A stretch of 64,000 bases of DNA, taken from positions 1-64,000 of the forward strand of contig NZ_JAABOQ010000001.1 of assembly GCF_010671565.1 (NCBI RefSeq), given 5' to 3'. Made by a program: the position numbers and the translations under genes. Under the pieces are notes generated by a model. It had not been told where the DNA came from. It searched no databases and saw nothing but the letters and a program-made list of their open reading frames with translations. Source of the stretch: Spongiivirga citrea. GTDB lineage: Bacteria > Bacteroidota > Bacteroidia > Flavobacteriales > Flavobacteriaceae. Every line of letters starts with the position of its first letter. The stretch's first letter is position 1. This document shows positions 19,657-29,001 of this stretch, piece by piece.

Positions 19657-20622
19657 TTACTTCTGAAGAACTATATCCAAATAAGGGTGGCAAAAACCAG
19701 AGGGGATTCCGTTTTTTAGTGATTTTAAAAACTTGATGTATTTCAATCCCTTAAAACCACTTTTAAGAAAAGTAGTTTTTTCATAGTTCATTAAATTACT
19801 TACTACATTTAACTTATTGAGTGGCGCTATGGCTACTTCAAACTCGTGATAGCTTACTCCTCTTCCCCAACGCAAAAACTTATTCATATTTGCTTCGTCC
19901 AAACTCTCGTAAGAATATGAGTCATTGAAAACCTTTCTAGGGGAAAACTTTGAATATGCATACGCTAGATCATCAGGGAGCCAATCATAAAAAGGCATAG
20001 CTGCGGTATGCGAATCGTAGTACCATAAACGATTTGGAGTTTCGATAACTGATAGGAATGATCCCTTAGGTAACATATCCCAAGCTGCTTTAAGCGAAAC
20101 TAACCGTTCGTTTACCGTCATATGTTCTAAAACAGCGTAATATATTATAAAATCAAATTTTCGATCTTTAAAATTGGTTTCAATAGCATCGGCATTCATT
20201 AAGTGCATTTCTGGTTCGAACCCAGCAACTCTTAAACGATCTCTGCCAACAGCTAGCGCTCCCTCGTCAACATCTATGCCAACAACATTTGCTCCTTGCT
20301 CGCTAAGAGCGAGAGTAGATATACCTGTACCACAGCCTATTTCAAGAATATTTAATCCTTTAAGATTTTTAACACTATTCAGCCAAGGAGCTACTCTATT
20401 TCGATTGTAATCTAAACGTTCGAATAATTGACCGGAAATAGCATCTTCATACTCTACCTTTCCTAGGGTGCTTTTCGTATTGCCCCTATCCAGATAGTTT
20501 CTCTCTATAGATCCTCTTAATTCATTCAGTTGATCCTGAGAAAATTGAATGTGATTTTGACTCATTGATTTTGGTGCAGAAAAGAACGTCTTTTTAGCAA
20601 ATCGTTTAATACTATCTTTCAT
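19657..20622 (-). CDS. Class I SAM-dependent methyltransferase
   Basis: The protein has 321 residues. The SAM-binding motif I, NILEIGCGTGIS, lies near residues 89-100, followed by GIDVDEGAL and YYAVLEHM (motifs II and III). This is a Methyltransf_11/12-type Rossmann core with a longer C-terminal part. In a polysaccharide operon it most likely O- or N-methylates a sugar of the repeat unit or its nucleotide precursor. It lies between the pyruvyl-transferase-like gene and a glycosyltransferase gene. The target atom is unknown. Confidence 0.82.
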   Translation of the reverse strand: MKDSIKRFAKKTFFSAPKSMSQNHIQFSQDQLNELRGSIERNYLDRGNTKSTLGKVEYEDAISGQLFERLDYNRNRVAPWLNSVKNLKGLNILEIGCGTGISTLALSEQGANVVGIDVDEGALAVGRDRLRVAGFEPEMHLMNADAIETNFKDRKFDFIIYYAVLEHMTVNERLVSLKAAWDMLPKGSFLSVIETPNRLWYYDSHTAAMPFYDWLPDDLAYAYSKFSPRKVFNDSYSYESLDEANMNKFLRWGRGVSYHEFEVAIAPLNKLNVVSNLMNYEKTTFLKSGFKGLKYIKFLKSLKNGIPSGFCHPYLDIVLQK

Positions 20623-20681
20623 AAGTTAATTGTGGTTTGTTAGTAGTTTTAAAGGAATTGGTTTTTTAAGAAGATGTCTTT

Positions 20682-21653
20682 TTAAATAGTTATTTTTTCT
20701 CGTACTATTTTCTTCAAGTTATCGGCCAAATCATGATGTTTTTCCAAATTTTTCACAATTGTTTCCTGAGTGATTTTACCGTTCCAATCAAAATTTGCTT
20801 TGAACTCGCCAGTATCACTATTGACATCTATCCGGTTAAAAAGTTCTAAAATACCATCAAAACGGCAGGAATCGACAAAACTATCGAAACCATTAATAAA
20901 AATTACCGGAGTACCAAGTGCAAGACAGGGTAAAGCAACATGTATCCTTGAAGTTATAACCAACTTAGCCTTTGCATACTTATTTAGTAAATCCTCGGCC
21001 ATATCAAACTTTTCCTTTTCGGAATATTGATTTGAAGGCGGTTCTTGCTTTATAAATATAGCAGACTGCAGTACCGATTGATCAACAAAATTCTTAAGGT
21101 GTCTTTTGCTTTTGCCCAACTGAAAGGCCTTACCATTAAGAACATTCTTAACAGTATGCCTTGCATTATAAAATATTTTTTCAGGTCTGGGATAATTATA
21201 AAGCGGGTCTACTATATAGATTTGCTCACCTCTAAGAGAATCTTCAACTTTATAAGAATCCAGAGTTAAAGTTAAACATCCAGAAAAGTAAGCGTCAATT
21301 CCTTTTTCCTTTAACGTATTTGCCGTAAACTGATCTCTACATCCTATAGGCTGATGCTTTTTTAAGTAATTGATACCTTTTTCGCTTAGCATAAAAGGAG
21401 CCGCTGTATTGTTCATGTGAAACGACACAAAGACTGGATCAATATCTTCTGATGGTACCCAATTATCCACATTATGGGTGAACCAACCATTCATAATTAG
21501 TTTTGTCCTTTCGCCTTTAAAATCAGCCAATTTCTCACGGTTCAAGAACACATCAACTTGAGGCAAGAACTGCTTTGCAGCCAAGCTTTGTATATTATCA
21601 CCAACGTTAAAAAAACGTCTATTTTCTTCATAACTAAGTAATCCGTATTTCAT
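20682..21653 (-). CDS. Polysaccharide pyruvyl-transferase family protein
   Basis: This 323-residue protein begins MKYGLLSYEENRRFFNVGD, the usual N-terminus of this family, where an early loop contains GDNIQS. It ends with the conserved C-terminal pattern ITSRIHVALPCLALGTPVIFI near residues 237-257. Known members add a pyruvate ketal from phosphoenolpyruvate to a sugar, although many family members in capsule loci are uncharacterised. It is six bases downstream of the PP-loop gene, which suggests linked steps. Confidence 0.78.
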   Translation of the reverse strand: MKYGLLSYEENRRFFNVGDNIQSLAAKQFLPQVDVFLNREKLADFKGERTKLIMNGWFTHNVDNWVPSEDIDPVFVSFHMNNTAAPFMLSEKGINYLKKHQPIGCRDQFTANTLKEKGIDAYFSGCLTLTLDSYKVEDSLRGEQIYIVDPLYNYPRPEKIFYNARHTVKNVLNGKAFQLGKSKRHLKNFVDQSVLQSAIFIKQEPPSNQYSEKEKFDMAEDLLNKYAKAKLVITSRIHVALPCLALGTPVIFINGFDSFVDSCRFDGILELFNRIDVNSDTGEFKANFDWNGKITQETIVKNLEKHHDLADNLKKIVREKITI

Positions 21654-21658
21654 AATAA

Positions 21659-22939
21659 CTATCTGTTATATCTTAATTTAAGGTAGGTTTCGTACAAGGG
21701 CGCCAACTTATTTCTAAGGATAAATTTCAACCTTTCTCGTTTTTGATTACTCGCTACCAATTTAGTTTTAAGTTTATTACTTATTTGCCCTTCTGCAATC
21801 GACTTGATAAACTTTATTTCCGTATCTAAATCATCAAATATAAAAGGATCTTTTGTGTCTTGGGCCTTTTCCTTCAACTCCCACCAAAAATAGTTCATAC
21901 CCTTGCTGGAACTTCCCTCTCCAATGGTTAGAAACATTTTTTCATAAAACCCTCCATCTACATTAAATCCAAAATTGTTTGGGTCCTGTCCCGCAAGAAC
22001 GAGTCCCAAAATAGTTCGGTAACATTTTTCACATTTGCTACAATTAAAACCATCGCGCCGTTCTGAATAACAAACACGAAGCTTAAAATTATTTCCGGTC
22101 CTTTCTGAAAAATCTGCTATTAAGTCTACTTTATCTTGTCTTCTTAATTCATAACCATCATGATGTACCTGTAACCCGGCCCAGGACAATATTTCATCCG
22201 TTTCCGGTGTAGATCCCCAGCTAATATCAACATCCTTTGTATAGGAAGATGCTATTGAAATATATTCATATCCCTTGACCCAGGACAAGGGCGCGGTTAA
22301 ACCTAATAGTGCTATACCATGCTGAACTTTTCCCCACCATCCTAAATTTTCTATAAGTAAGTTTACTTTGTACGTGTAAAAATCTCTTACGTTCGATTCA
22401 ATAGTATGTTTGCTGTTTTGAGAAAGTAACTCTTCATTATGGATAAACTCCTTCAGGTCAAACCACTGTTTTGTATCCTCAATAGCAATATCAGGGCCAT
22501 GTATAGTAATAAGGTCTGGCTTTTGTTCAAAATTTCTGATATATGTGGCAAATGCATCAACCCCTCCGCTAAATAGCATTGCAGTATTATTTTTGTCTAG
22601 CGTATTTTTGACTAGATTTTTAGCCTTTAGTTCTCCGTTTAATTTTTTATTGGGATACCATTTCTGGAAAACATTCCTTAATTCTTGAATACTCTTATAG
22701 AAATCTTCGTCAACTTCATTTACATAAATATTAAATCCTGCGAACCAAGCTATTGTAATAACATTCGATAAAAAAGGTATAACCGCTAAGCTTTCAGGTA
22801 CGCTACTAATATCTCTATCATATTTCGCATAAAACAAGTTTGTAGTTTTAAAATATTTCGCAGCACCAGATTTAGTAGTATACCGATAATTAAATCTGGT
22901 ATTGTTTTCAACCAATTCTATTTGATCTAGTTTAAGCAT
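21659..22939 (-). CDS. PP-loop ATPase-like protein with CxxC pair
   Basis: The protein has 426 residues. I recognise a PP-loop-like pyrophosphatase signature MLFSGGVDAFATY near residues 120-132, like the SGGVDS of QueC, asparagine synthases and related enzymes that adenylate a carboxylate or carbonyl. Near residue 300, CSKCEKCY could form half of a zinc site. The N-terminal 110 residues match nothing I know. Its start overlaps the stop of the Wzx gene by eight bases, so it belongs to the polysaccharide operon. QueC-like proteins of this kind occur in some glycan loci but no reaction is established to my knowledge. An ATP-dependent modification of a sugar or its substituent is plausible. Confidence 0.6.
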   Translation of the reverse strand: MLKLDQIELVENNTRFNYRYTTKSGAAKYFKTTNLFYAKYDRDISSVPESLAVIPFLSNVITIAWFAGFNIYVNEVDEDFYKSIQELRNVFQKWYPNKKLNGELKAKNLVKNTLDKNNTAMLFSGGVDAFATYIRNFEQKPDLITIHGPDIAIEDTKQWFDLKEFIHNEELLSQNSKHTIESNVRDFYTYKVNLLIENLGWWGKVQHGIALLGLTAPLSWVKGYEYISIASSYTKDVDISWGSTPETDEILSWAGLQVHHDGYELRRQDKVDLIADFSERTGNNFKLRVCYSERRDGFNCSKCEKCYRTILGLVLAGQDPNNFGFNVDGGFYEKMFLTIGEGSSSKGMNYFWWELKEKAQDTKDPFIFDDLDTEIKFIKSIAEGQISNKLKTKLVASNQKRERLKFILRNKLAPLYETYLKLRYNR

Positions 22940-24470
22940 TCTTCCGAGATTTTATAAACTTAGACAAAGGTGCTAAAGAGTCTAGTATCAAGTTCTTTTC
23001 GAACTGAATCATACCAACATAATACGATATAGGTAAAAAGATAACTGAATAAACTGACGCTTTCAAAACAAAATTAAGCCATCCCGAACCTGGTATGAAG
23101 TTTATAAGGTATGCCATTCCAAAAGCAATACCAATAGCCAACGCAGTTTTTTTCAATAGCTCTTTAAAAAAACGAAAAATATTAATAGTGATAACTCTGT
23201 GATAATAGATATTCATTACATTTTGGACTATAATCCAACCACAAACAGAGCCCGTGATCATTCCGACTGCTCCGAAATCGTATGCTAAAAATGCTCCTAA
23301 AGCTGTTCCCGCTATCATAAAACTTAAATATAGAATCGCCTTGAAACGTAACTTATTTTTAGCTTCCAATATTGAGTTTCCAAAGCCCTGAACTAAAGGC
23401 AAAGTATACGCAAGCATTATCATCATGGCAATAAGCCAAGCCTGATAACTACCTTCGACACCAAGTTCCCCGCCAACCCAAAGAAATACAAATTGTTCTC
23501 CGTAAAATAAAAAGGCACCTAAAACATACATGAGGACTATAAAAGAAATCCTTCCGATCTTAATCATCATATCTGTAAGTTCTTCTCCAGATGCTTTATC
23601 GACAGCCATTTGTGTTGCTCTGGGTAAAAAAACACTCGATATTGCGGTAGAAAATGCCCCATAATACGTACCTAAGGTTATTCCTATACCGTAGATAGCT
23701 AACACACCGGGTTCGCTCATTCTTCCAAGAACCCAATGACCAGCTTTCCATTGAAATATTCCCACAATGGCGAAAACAAAAATCCATGTAGAATAGGAAA
23801 ATATTTCCTTTACAAACTTTTTAGAAAAATTATGAAGCTTTATACGAACCTTTAGTTTTTTAAATACGAAGTATACCGTAATGGCAATTACTCCAAAATT
23901 AAACACGGTATCCAAAATAACTAAGGCCACAGCTTTGCCTCCAAACAACAATAAGCCAACAACACTTAATGATCTTGTTATGTATTTTATAATATTCAGG
24001 CCCTTTGGAAAAACGAACTCTTCATACCCATAACATATACCTGTAAAGGCATTTCCTGGAAGACTGACTGCTAAGTTCAATACTAAAATGATGAACATCA
24101 TTTTTGCTATATGAAGCTCATCTGGCTCCATCTTGGTAAAATAACTGTCGATAAACTGATAGAATATTAAACCTGATATTATTACTAGCCCTGCTATTAT
24201 TAAGTAAAGCCACATAACAACAGCCAAAAAGTTTTCCTCTCCTTCTCCATCTTTCTCTGCACGATATTTCGCCACAAAACGAACTACTGTATTATTTAGT
24301 CCAAAATCAAACAATGAAATTGTTCCAACAAGTGCACCGATAGTAATATAAATACCATATTCCTCCTGACCAAGACGACTAAGTATAAATGGTGTGAGTA
24401 ATAACCCTCCTACATTAATTAAAAAAATAGTGGTGTAATTTAAAACGGCTCCTTTTTTAAGTTGACTCAC
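22932..24470 (-). CDS. Wzx-type lipid-linked repeat-unit flippase
   Basis: This 512-residue protein has about 14 hydrophobic segments and the N-terminal pattern GAVLNYTTIFLINVGGLLLTPFILSRLG of the MOP/PST flippase family. It would flip undecaprenyl-linked repeat units across the inner membrane for polymerisation by the EpsG-like protein. The start is GTG: two in-frame stops (TAA TAA) lie directly before it, so no earlier start is possible, and no early ATG follows. The gap to the dehydrogenase gene upstream is 29 bases. Confidence 0.88.
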   Translation of the reverse strand: MSQLKKGAVLNYTTIFLINVGGLLLTPFILSRLGQEEYGIYITIGALVGTISLFDFGLNNTVVRFVAKYRAEKDGEGEENFLAVVMWLYLIIAGLVIISGLIFYQFIDSYFTKMEPDELHIAKMMFIILVLNLAVSLPGNAFTGICYGYEEFVFPKGLNIIKYITRSLSVVGLLLFGGKAVALVILDTVFNFGVIAITVYFVFKKLKVRIKLHNFSKKFVKEIFSYSTWIFVFAIVGIFQWKAGHWVLGRMSEPGVLAIYGIGITLGTYYGAFSTAISSVFLPRATQMAVDKASGEELTDMMIKIGRISFIVLMYVLGAFLFYGEQFVFLWVGGELGVEGSYQAWLIAMMIMLAYTLPLVQGFGNSILEAKNKLRFKAILYLSFMIAGTALGAFLAYDFGAVGMITGSVCGWIIVQNVMNIYYHRVITINIFRFFKELLKKTALAIGIAFGMAYLINFIPGSGWLNFVLKASVYSVIFLPISYYVGMIQFEKNLILDSLAPLSKFIKSRKNA

Positions 24471-24499
24471 TTATTAAGTAGTTGGAAAAAGTTAATAGA

Positions 24500-25779
24500 T
24501 TATAACCTTGCGGTTACATTTTCTTGAAGCACCCCCTTTACATCGTAAATAACTCCAGGATTCTTTAGTAATGTAGCCAACTCGAGCTCAAAAAATTCTC
24601 TGTGAGCTACAGTAAGTACAACAGCGTCGAATTTAGCTTTAGGAAGTTCTTTTGTTGTTTCCATTTTATACTCATGCTTCACCTCACTCGGCTTAGCCCA
24701 GGGATCGTATACGGTAACGTTAGTCCCATAACTTTGAAGTCCCGAAATAACATCGACCGCTTTTGTATTTCGAACATCCGGACAATTTTCTTTAAAAGTG
24801 ATTCCTAAAACAAGAATATTCGCTCCCTTGACTTTAACATCGTTTTGAAGCATTAGTTTTATAACTTCTGAGGCTACATATTGCCCCATACCATCATTCA
24901 ATCGCCTTCCTGCAAGAATAATTTCAGGATGATAACCATATTGCTGTGCGCGCTGTGCCAAATAATACGGATCAACACCTATGCAATGTCCACCCACCAA
25001 ACCGGTTTAAATGGTAAAAAATTCCATTTGGTACCTGCGGCTTCTAATACGTCATGAGTATCAATATCCATTAAGTTAAAAATCTTTGCAAGTTCGTTAA
25101 CAAAAGCAATATTAATGTCTCTTTGAGAATTCTCAATAACCTTGGCTGCTTCAGCAACTTTTATTGACGGAGCTAAATGTGTTCCCGCGGTAATTACAGA
25201 CTTATATAATTCATCGACCCTCTTACCTATTTCGGGAGTTGACCCCGAAGTTACTTTCAGTATCTTTTCAACTGTGTGCTCTTTATCTCCTGGATTAATA
25301 CGTTCTGGTGAATATCCTGCAAAAAAATCTTTATTGTACTTTAATCCACTTTCTTGCTCAAGTACAGGAATACATTCATCTTCAGTTACGCCGGGGTATA
25401 CTGTCGACTCATAAATAACAATATCGCCTTTCTTAAGAACCTTACCTACGGTCTCACTTGATTTATAAAGTGGAATTAGAATTGGCCTATTCGTACTATC
25501 GACTGGTGTAGGAACAGTAACTACGTAGTAATTACAATCAGCGATATCCATAACATCAGACGAACAGTATAAACCTTTTTCCATTTGAGCGGAAGGAACC
25601 AAAGCTGACTTCAGGACTTCGTTGTCGACTTCCAGGGTACTATCTATTCCTTTATTTAATTCATCTACTCGGGCACGATTAATATCAAACCCAACTACGG
25701 CATATTTAGTGGCAAAAAGTCGTGCTAGTGGCAATCCCACATAACCTAAGCCGATTACTCCTATTTTTATTTTACTCAA
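24500..25779 (-). pseudogene. Nucleotide-sugar 6-dehydrogenase with one-base frameshift (WbpO/TviB-like)
   Basis: Two frames together make one UDP-hexose(amine) 6-dehydrogenase. The first (TTG start at 25779) carries the NAD motif [11 protein letters not shown] and runs to FLPFKP. The second continues from the glycines of [12 protein letters not shown], the catalytic-Cys motif, to the C-terminal UDP-binding domain. The conserved text should read [13 protein letters not shown]. The plus strand has ACCGG at 25001-25005 where ACCCGG would restore the frame, so one C (G on the coding strand) is missing. Product: UDP-N-acetylhexosaminuronic acid from UDP-GalNAc or UDP-GlcNAc. This may be a real inactivating mutation or a sequencing error; every other operon gene is intact, which favours error or a very recent mutation. 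Confidence 0.85.
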
Positions 25780-25840
25780 AGTTTTCAGTTTTTATTTATA
25801 ACAACTTCAAAGTCAAAAACCCTAACGAATTCTCTTCCTT

Positions 25841-26836
25841 TTAAAGATTTTCCCAATACCAACTAACAGCTTCTTTTAAACCAGTTTTAATATCAAATTC
25901 TGGTGCATATCCTAAAAGTGAATTAGCCTTGTCAACTGACGCCAATGAATGTGGAACATCACCTTTCCTGTTAGGTCCGTACTTCACATCTACATCTTTT
26001 ATTTTAGAATCAAATTCTGATAAGTATTCTTTTAACAAACCAACTAACTCATTAAGATCAGTGCGCTCACCATAAGCCACATTATAAACCTGATTTACAG
26101 CATCTTTATTATCAGATAACATAGCCCTAATATTCATTTGAATCACATTATCGATATACGTAAAATCTCGAGAATAAGATCCGTCACCATTAATTACTGG
26201 TGATTCATATTTCATGAACTGCATTACAAATTTTGGGATTACTGCCGCATATGCACCATTAGGATCTTGCTTTCTACCGAAAACATTGAAATATCTTAAT
26301 CCTATTGTATCTAAGCCATATGCTTTATTGAATATATCAGCATAAAGCTCATTTACATATTTAGTAATAGCATAAGGAGATAATGGTTTTCCTATTTTGT
26401 CCTCGACCTTGGGAAGATTTTTCGAATCTCCATAAGTAGATGAACTGGCGGCATAAACAAACCGTTTTATCCCTGCATCTCTTGAAGCCACCAGCATATT
26501 TAGAAAGCCTGAAACATTAACATCATTACTTGTAATAGGATCATTTAATGATCTTGGCACCGAACCTAGCGCAGCTTGATGCAAGACATAATCAACATCA
26601 GCTACTGCTTTTTGACAGTCAGATAGGTTTCTAATATCACCTTCAATAAATGAAAAGTTTGGACTACTCAACAGATGTTCAATATTTGATTGCTTACCTG
26701 TGGCAAAATTATCTAAGCAAACAACTTTGGCCTTGTTTGTTAAAAGCACTTCACATAAGTTAGACCCTATAAATCCAGCTCCTCCCGTTACTAGCACTTT
26801 TGCGTCCTTAAGTTTTTCCTTGAATGGGGCACTCAT
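25841..26836 (-). CDS. UDP-N-acetylglucosamine/glucuronic acid 4-epimerase (WbpP/TviC-like)
   Basis: I place the start at the ATG at 26836 (331 residues); an in-frame TTG 42 bases earlier is less likely. This is an extended SDR protein: NAD motif TGGAGFIGSN at 17-26, AASSSTYGDSK, then YAITK with catalytic Tyr155 and Lys159. The long SVPRSLNDP and NVFGRKQDPNGAYAAVIP segments match the WbpP/TviC subgroup, which favours N-acetylated UDP sugars. It precedes the 6-dehydrogenase, so the pair should make a UDP-GalNAc-uronic acid. It is the first gene of the minus-strand operon; its promoter should lie in 26837-27148. Confidence 0.88.
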   Translation of the reverse strand: MSAPFKEKLKDAKVLVTGGAGFIGSNLCEVLLTNKAKVVCLDNFATGKQSNIEHLLSSPNFSFIEGDIRNLSDCQKAVADVDYVLHQAALGSVPRSLNDPITSNDVNVSGFLNMLVASRDAGIKRFVYAASSSTYGDSKNLPKVEDKIGKPLSPYAITKYVNELYADIFNKAYGLDTIGLRYFNVFGRKQDPNGAYAAVIPKFVMQFMKYESPVINGDGSYSRDFTYIDNVIQMNIRAMLSDNKDAVNQVYNVAYGERTDLNELVGLLKEYLSEFDSKIKDVDVKYGPNRKGDVPHSLASVDKANSLLGYAPEFDIKTGLKEAVSWYWENL

Positions 26837-27148
26837 ATTTTTATCCAATTGGAATTTGTTCTTAGTTATTTGCGGCAAATATCAACATACCTTAAAGCTT
26901 AAGCTACTTTTTGTGCCTAGCCGTCTATAATACCGTTGAAATTCAATTTAAGAAAAAAAGTAGGGTGTTTTTCCCTTATTCTTTACTTATACACTCTGCC
27001 GCTAATTTCACAATATTGAGTCTTAAGGTAGTATTATTTAAGCTTAATTACACCTTTACTTTAGTAATACAAATATTCACATTTTATTAACTAATTCTAT
27101 ACTAGCTTTTTTCAATATCTTAGCGCACCATTTAATTTTAAATCAAAA
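26837..27148. other. Divergent promoter region, polysaccharide operon / M28 peptidase
   Basis: This 312-base AT-rich stretch lies between divergent genes and should carry the promoter of the whole 17-kb polysaccharide operon. I find only near matches to the TAnnTTTG box on the minus strand (GATATTTG and AATATTTG). No repeat or RNA structure stands out. Confidence 0.4.
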
Positions 27149-28729
27149 ATGAAAAAAATACTATTTGTTGCATTGCTATCGTTTTTAGGATGCAAAACCA
27201 ATCATCAAGCAGGCACTCAGGCCACTGCTAAAAAAACGGTTGCAGATCCTGTTACTTATGCAGCTACAATAACCTCAGGCGAATTGAGCGATCATTTGTA
27301 CACCTATGCTTCAGATGAGTTTGAAGGAAGAGAAACGGGCGCTCCTGGCCAAAAGAAAGCCATAGCTTATCTAAAAGATGCCTATGTCAAAATGGGAATT
27401 CCTGCAGCAAATGGCGATGGAAACTATTTCCAACCTGTTCCTCTTGAAAGAACAGGGGTACCAGAAGGTTCTATAGCAATTGATAAAAGAGATTACAAAA
27501 TTGGCGAAGCAGCAATTACTTACGCTGCTGGAAAAAGTGGCACAACTAATTTTACCGATTTAGTTTATGCGGGCTATGGGATTGAAGATGAAAAGTATTC
27601 TGATTATACTGATCTCAATATTAAAGGAAAAGTTGTTTTAATTAAAGCCGGTGAGCCTAAAAACGCTGATGGTACTTTTAAAATAAGTGGCTCAAGTGAA
27701 ACATCTAAGTGGTCAAATCTGCGTCAAGCATTTGGTTCAAAAATTGAAGCGGCTAAAGATAAGGGAGCGGCTGGTATCTTGTTTTATGATGGTTCTAATA
27801 TTCCTTTACTAAAAGGTCAGTATGACATGATGAAAAAACGCGCTGCTAGTGGTGGTGGTTCTATGAGATTAGCTGATAAAAAAGATGATTTTTTCTACCT
27901 ATTCATAAATAAATCATTGGCAAATGCATTTTTTGACGGTATAGATACTTATGAGAAATCAAAAGAAATAACAAAATCATTTAGTATTACCTTTAATTCT
28001 TCTTCTCAAAAAGTGGATTCAGAAAATGTGGTTGCTTATATCAAAGGAAGTGAAACTCCTGATGAATATGTGGTGATATCTGCTCATTTAGACCATGAAG
28101 GTATTAAAGATGGTAAAATATATAACGGGGCTGATGATGATGGTTCTGGAACGGTTTCTATTCTGGAAATAGCTCAAGCATTTAAGCAAGCTGAAAAAGA
28201 CGGAAATGGACCAAAACGCAGTATGGTATTCTTACATGTTACTGGTGAAGAAAAGGGATTATTAGGATCGGAATATTATTCTAACAATCCAATATTTCCA
28301 ATGTCGCAAACGGTTGCAGACCTTAACATTGATATGATTGGGCGCACGGATCCTAAGCGTAAAGAAGGTCGTGCAGATTATATTTATTTAATTGGATCTG
28401 ATAAGCTTAGTACTGAGCTACACGAGTTGTCGGAAGCGGTAAATACCAAGTACACCAATTTAGAATTAGACTATACTTATAATGATGAAAATGATCCGAA
28501 TCGTTTTTATTACAGGTCTGATCACTACAACTTTGCAAAGCACAATGTGCCTATCATCTTCTATTTTAATGGAACGCATGATGACTATCATCAGCCATCT
28601 GATACGCCAGATAAAATTGAATATGAATTAATGGCAAAAAGAGCACAGTTAGTTTTCCACACGGCTTGGGAAGTTGCTAACAGGGATAAGAGAATTATAG
28701 CCGATAAAGCTGAAGCTTCAGCTGAGTAG
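27149..28729 (+). CDS. M28-family zinc peptidase lipoprotein
   Basis: The protein has 526 residues. The lipobox FLGC places the lipidated Cys at 15. A PA-like domain (about 130-270) is inserted before the M28 catalytic core. Metal ligands can be read: ISAHLDHE (His), GADDDGSGT (bridging Asp), TGEEKGLLGSE (catalytic and metal Glu), DMIGR (Asp) and the late HDDYHQPSDT (His). It should release amino acids from peptides at the outer membrane or in the periplasm. It is monocistronic, with its own strong terminator 20 bases after the stop. Confidence 0.9.
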   Translation: MKKILFVALLSFLGCKTNHQAGTQATAKKTVADPVTYAATITSGELSDHLYTYASDEFEGRETGAPGQKKAIAYLKDAYVKMGIPAANGDGNYFQPVPLERTGVPEGSIAIDKRDYKIGEAAITYAAGKSGTTNFTDLVYAGYGIEDEKYSDYTDLNIKGKVVLIKAGEPKNADGTFKISGSSETSKWSNLRQAFGSKIEAAKDKGAAGILFYDGSNIPLLKGQYDMMKKRAASGGGSMRLADKKDDFFYLFINKSLANAFFDGIDTYEKSKEITKSFSITFNSSSQKVDSENVVAYIKGSETPDEYVVISAHLDHEGIKDGKIYNGADDDGSGTVSILEIAQAFKQAEKDGNGPKRSMVFLHVTGEEKGLLGSEYYSNNPIFPMSQTVADLNIDMIGRTDPKRKEGRADYIYLIGSDKLSTELHELSEAVNTKYTNLELDYTYNDENDPNRFYYRSDHYNFAKHNVPIIFYFNGTHDDYHQPSDTPDKIEYELMAKRAQLVFHTAWEVANRDKRIIADKAEASAE

Positions 28730-28748
28730 GTAGCTTAAAAACAAAACT

Positions 28749-28787
28749 AAAATGCCAGATGAATCAAGAAATTCATCTGGCATTTTT
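28749..28787. terminator. Intrinsic terminator of the M28 peptidase gene
   Basis: A perfect 16-base stem (AAAATGCCAGATGAAT with its complement) closes a six-base loop CAAGAA and ends in a T run. It directly follows the peptidase stop. The A run on the other side allows bidirectional use. Confidence 0.9.
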
Positions 28788-28811
28788 AATTTAGGTCAAT
28801 ACGATCTAAAA

Positions 28812-28844
28812 CAAAAAAATCTTCCTTGATATAGGAAGATTTTT
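28812..28844 (-). terminator. Terminator downstream of tRNA-His
   Basis: A 12-base stem (AAAAATCTTCCT and its complement) with a six-base loop lies nine bases past the 3' end of tRNA-His on the minus strand and is followed there by seven Ts. Confidence 0.8.
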
Positions 28845-28852
28845 CGTCAAAG

Positions 28853-28927
28853 GGTGGAAGACGGGATTCGAACCCGCGACTTCTGGTACCACAAACCAGC
28901 GCTCTAACCAACTGAGCTACAACCACC
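28853..28927 (-). tRNA. tRNA-His (anticodon GTG)
   Basis: A full cloverleaf is read on the minus strand. The D arm is AGCTCAGTTGGTTAGAGC, the anticodon arm CTGGT-TTGTGGT-ACCAG with anticodon GTG (plus-strand CAC at 28890-28892), and the T arm GCGGG-TTCGAAT-CCCGT. The extra G at position -1 pairs with C73, the identity element of tRNA-His. CCA is not encoded. In the acceptor stem, positions 5-68 and 6-67 read T against T, two adjacent mismatches. Confidence 0.92.
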
Positions 28928-29001
28928 ATAAAAGTTGCTTTTTCAAGCGGGTGCAAATTTAATATATTTCAATCCTACTGCAAAAGAAATAATGCAAAAA
29001 A

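Noticed and set aside
19625-19693. TTG start that would make two polysaccharide genes overlap by 37 bases
   Set aside because: The 23 extra residues do not fit the glycosyltransferase fold, while the ATG at 19624 does.
9746-26836. Operon considered as a possible antiphage or secondary-metabolite cluster because of the AsnB, PP-loop and adenylating enzymes
   Set aside because: A flippase, an EpsG-type polymerase and five glycosyltransferases show that it is a surface polysaccharide locus.
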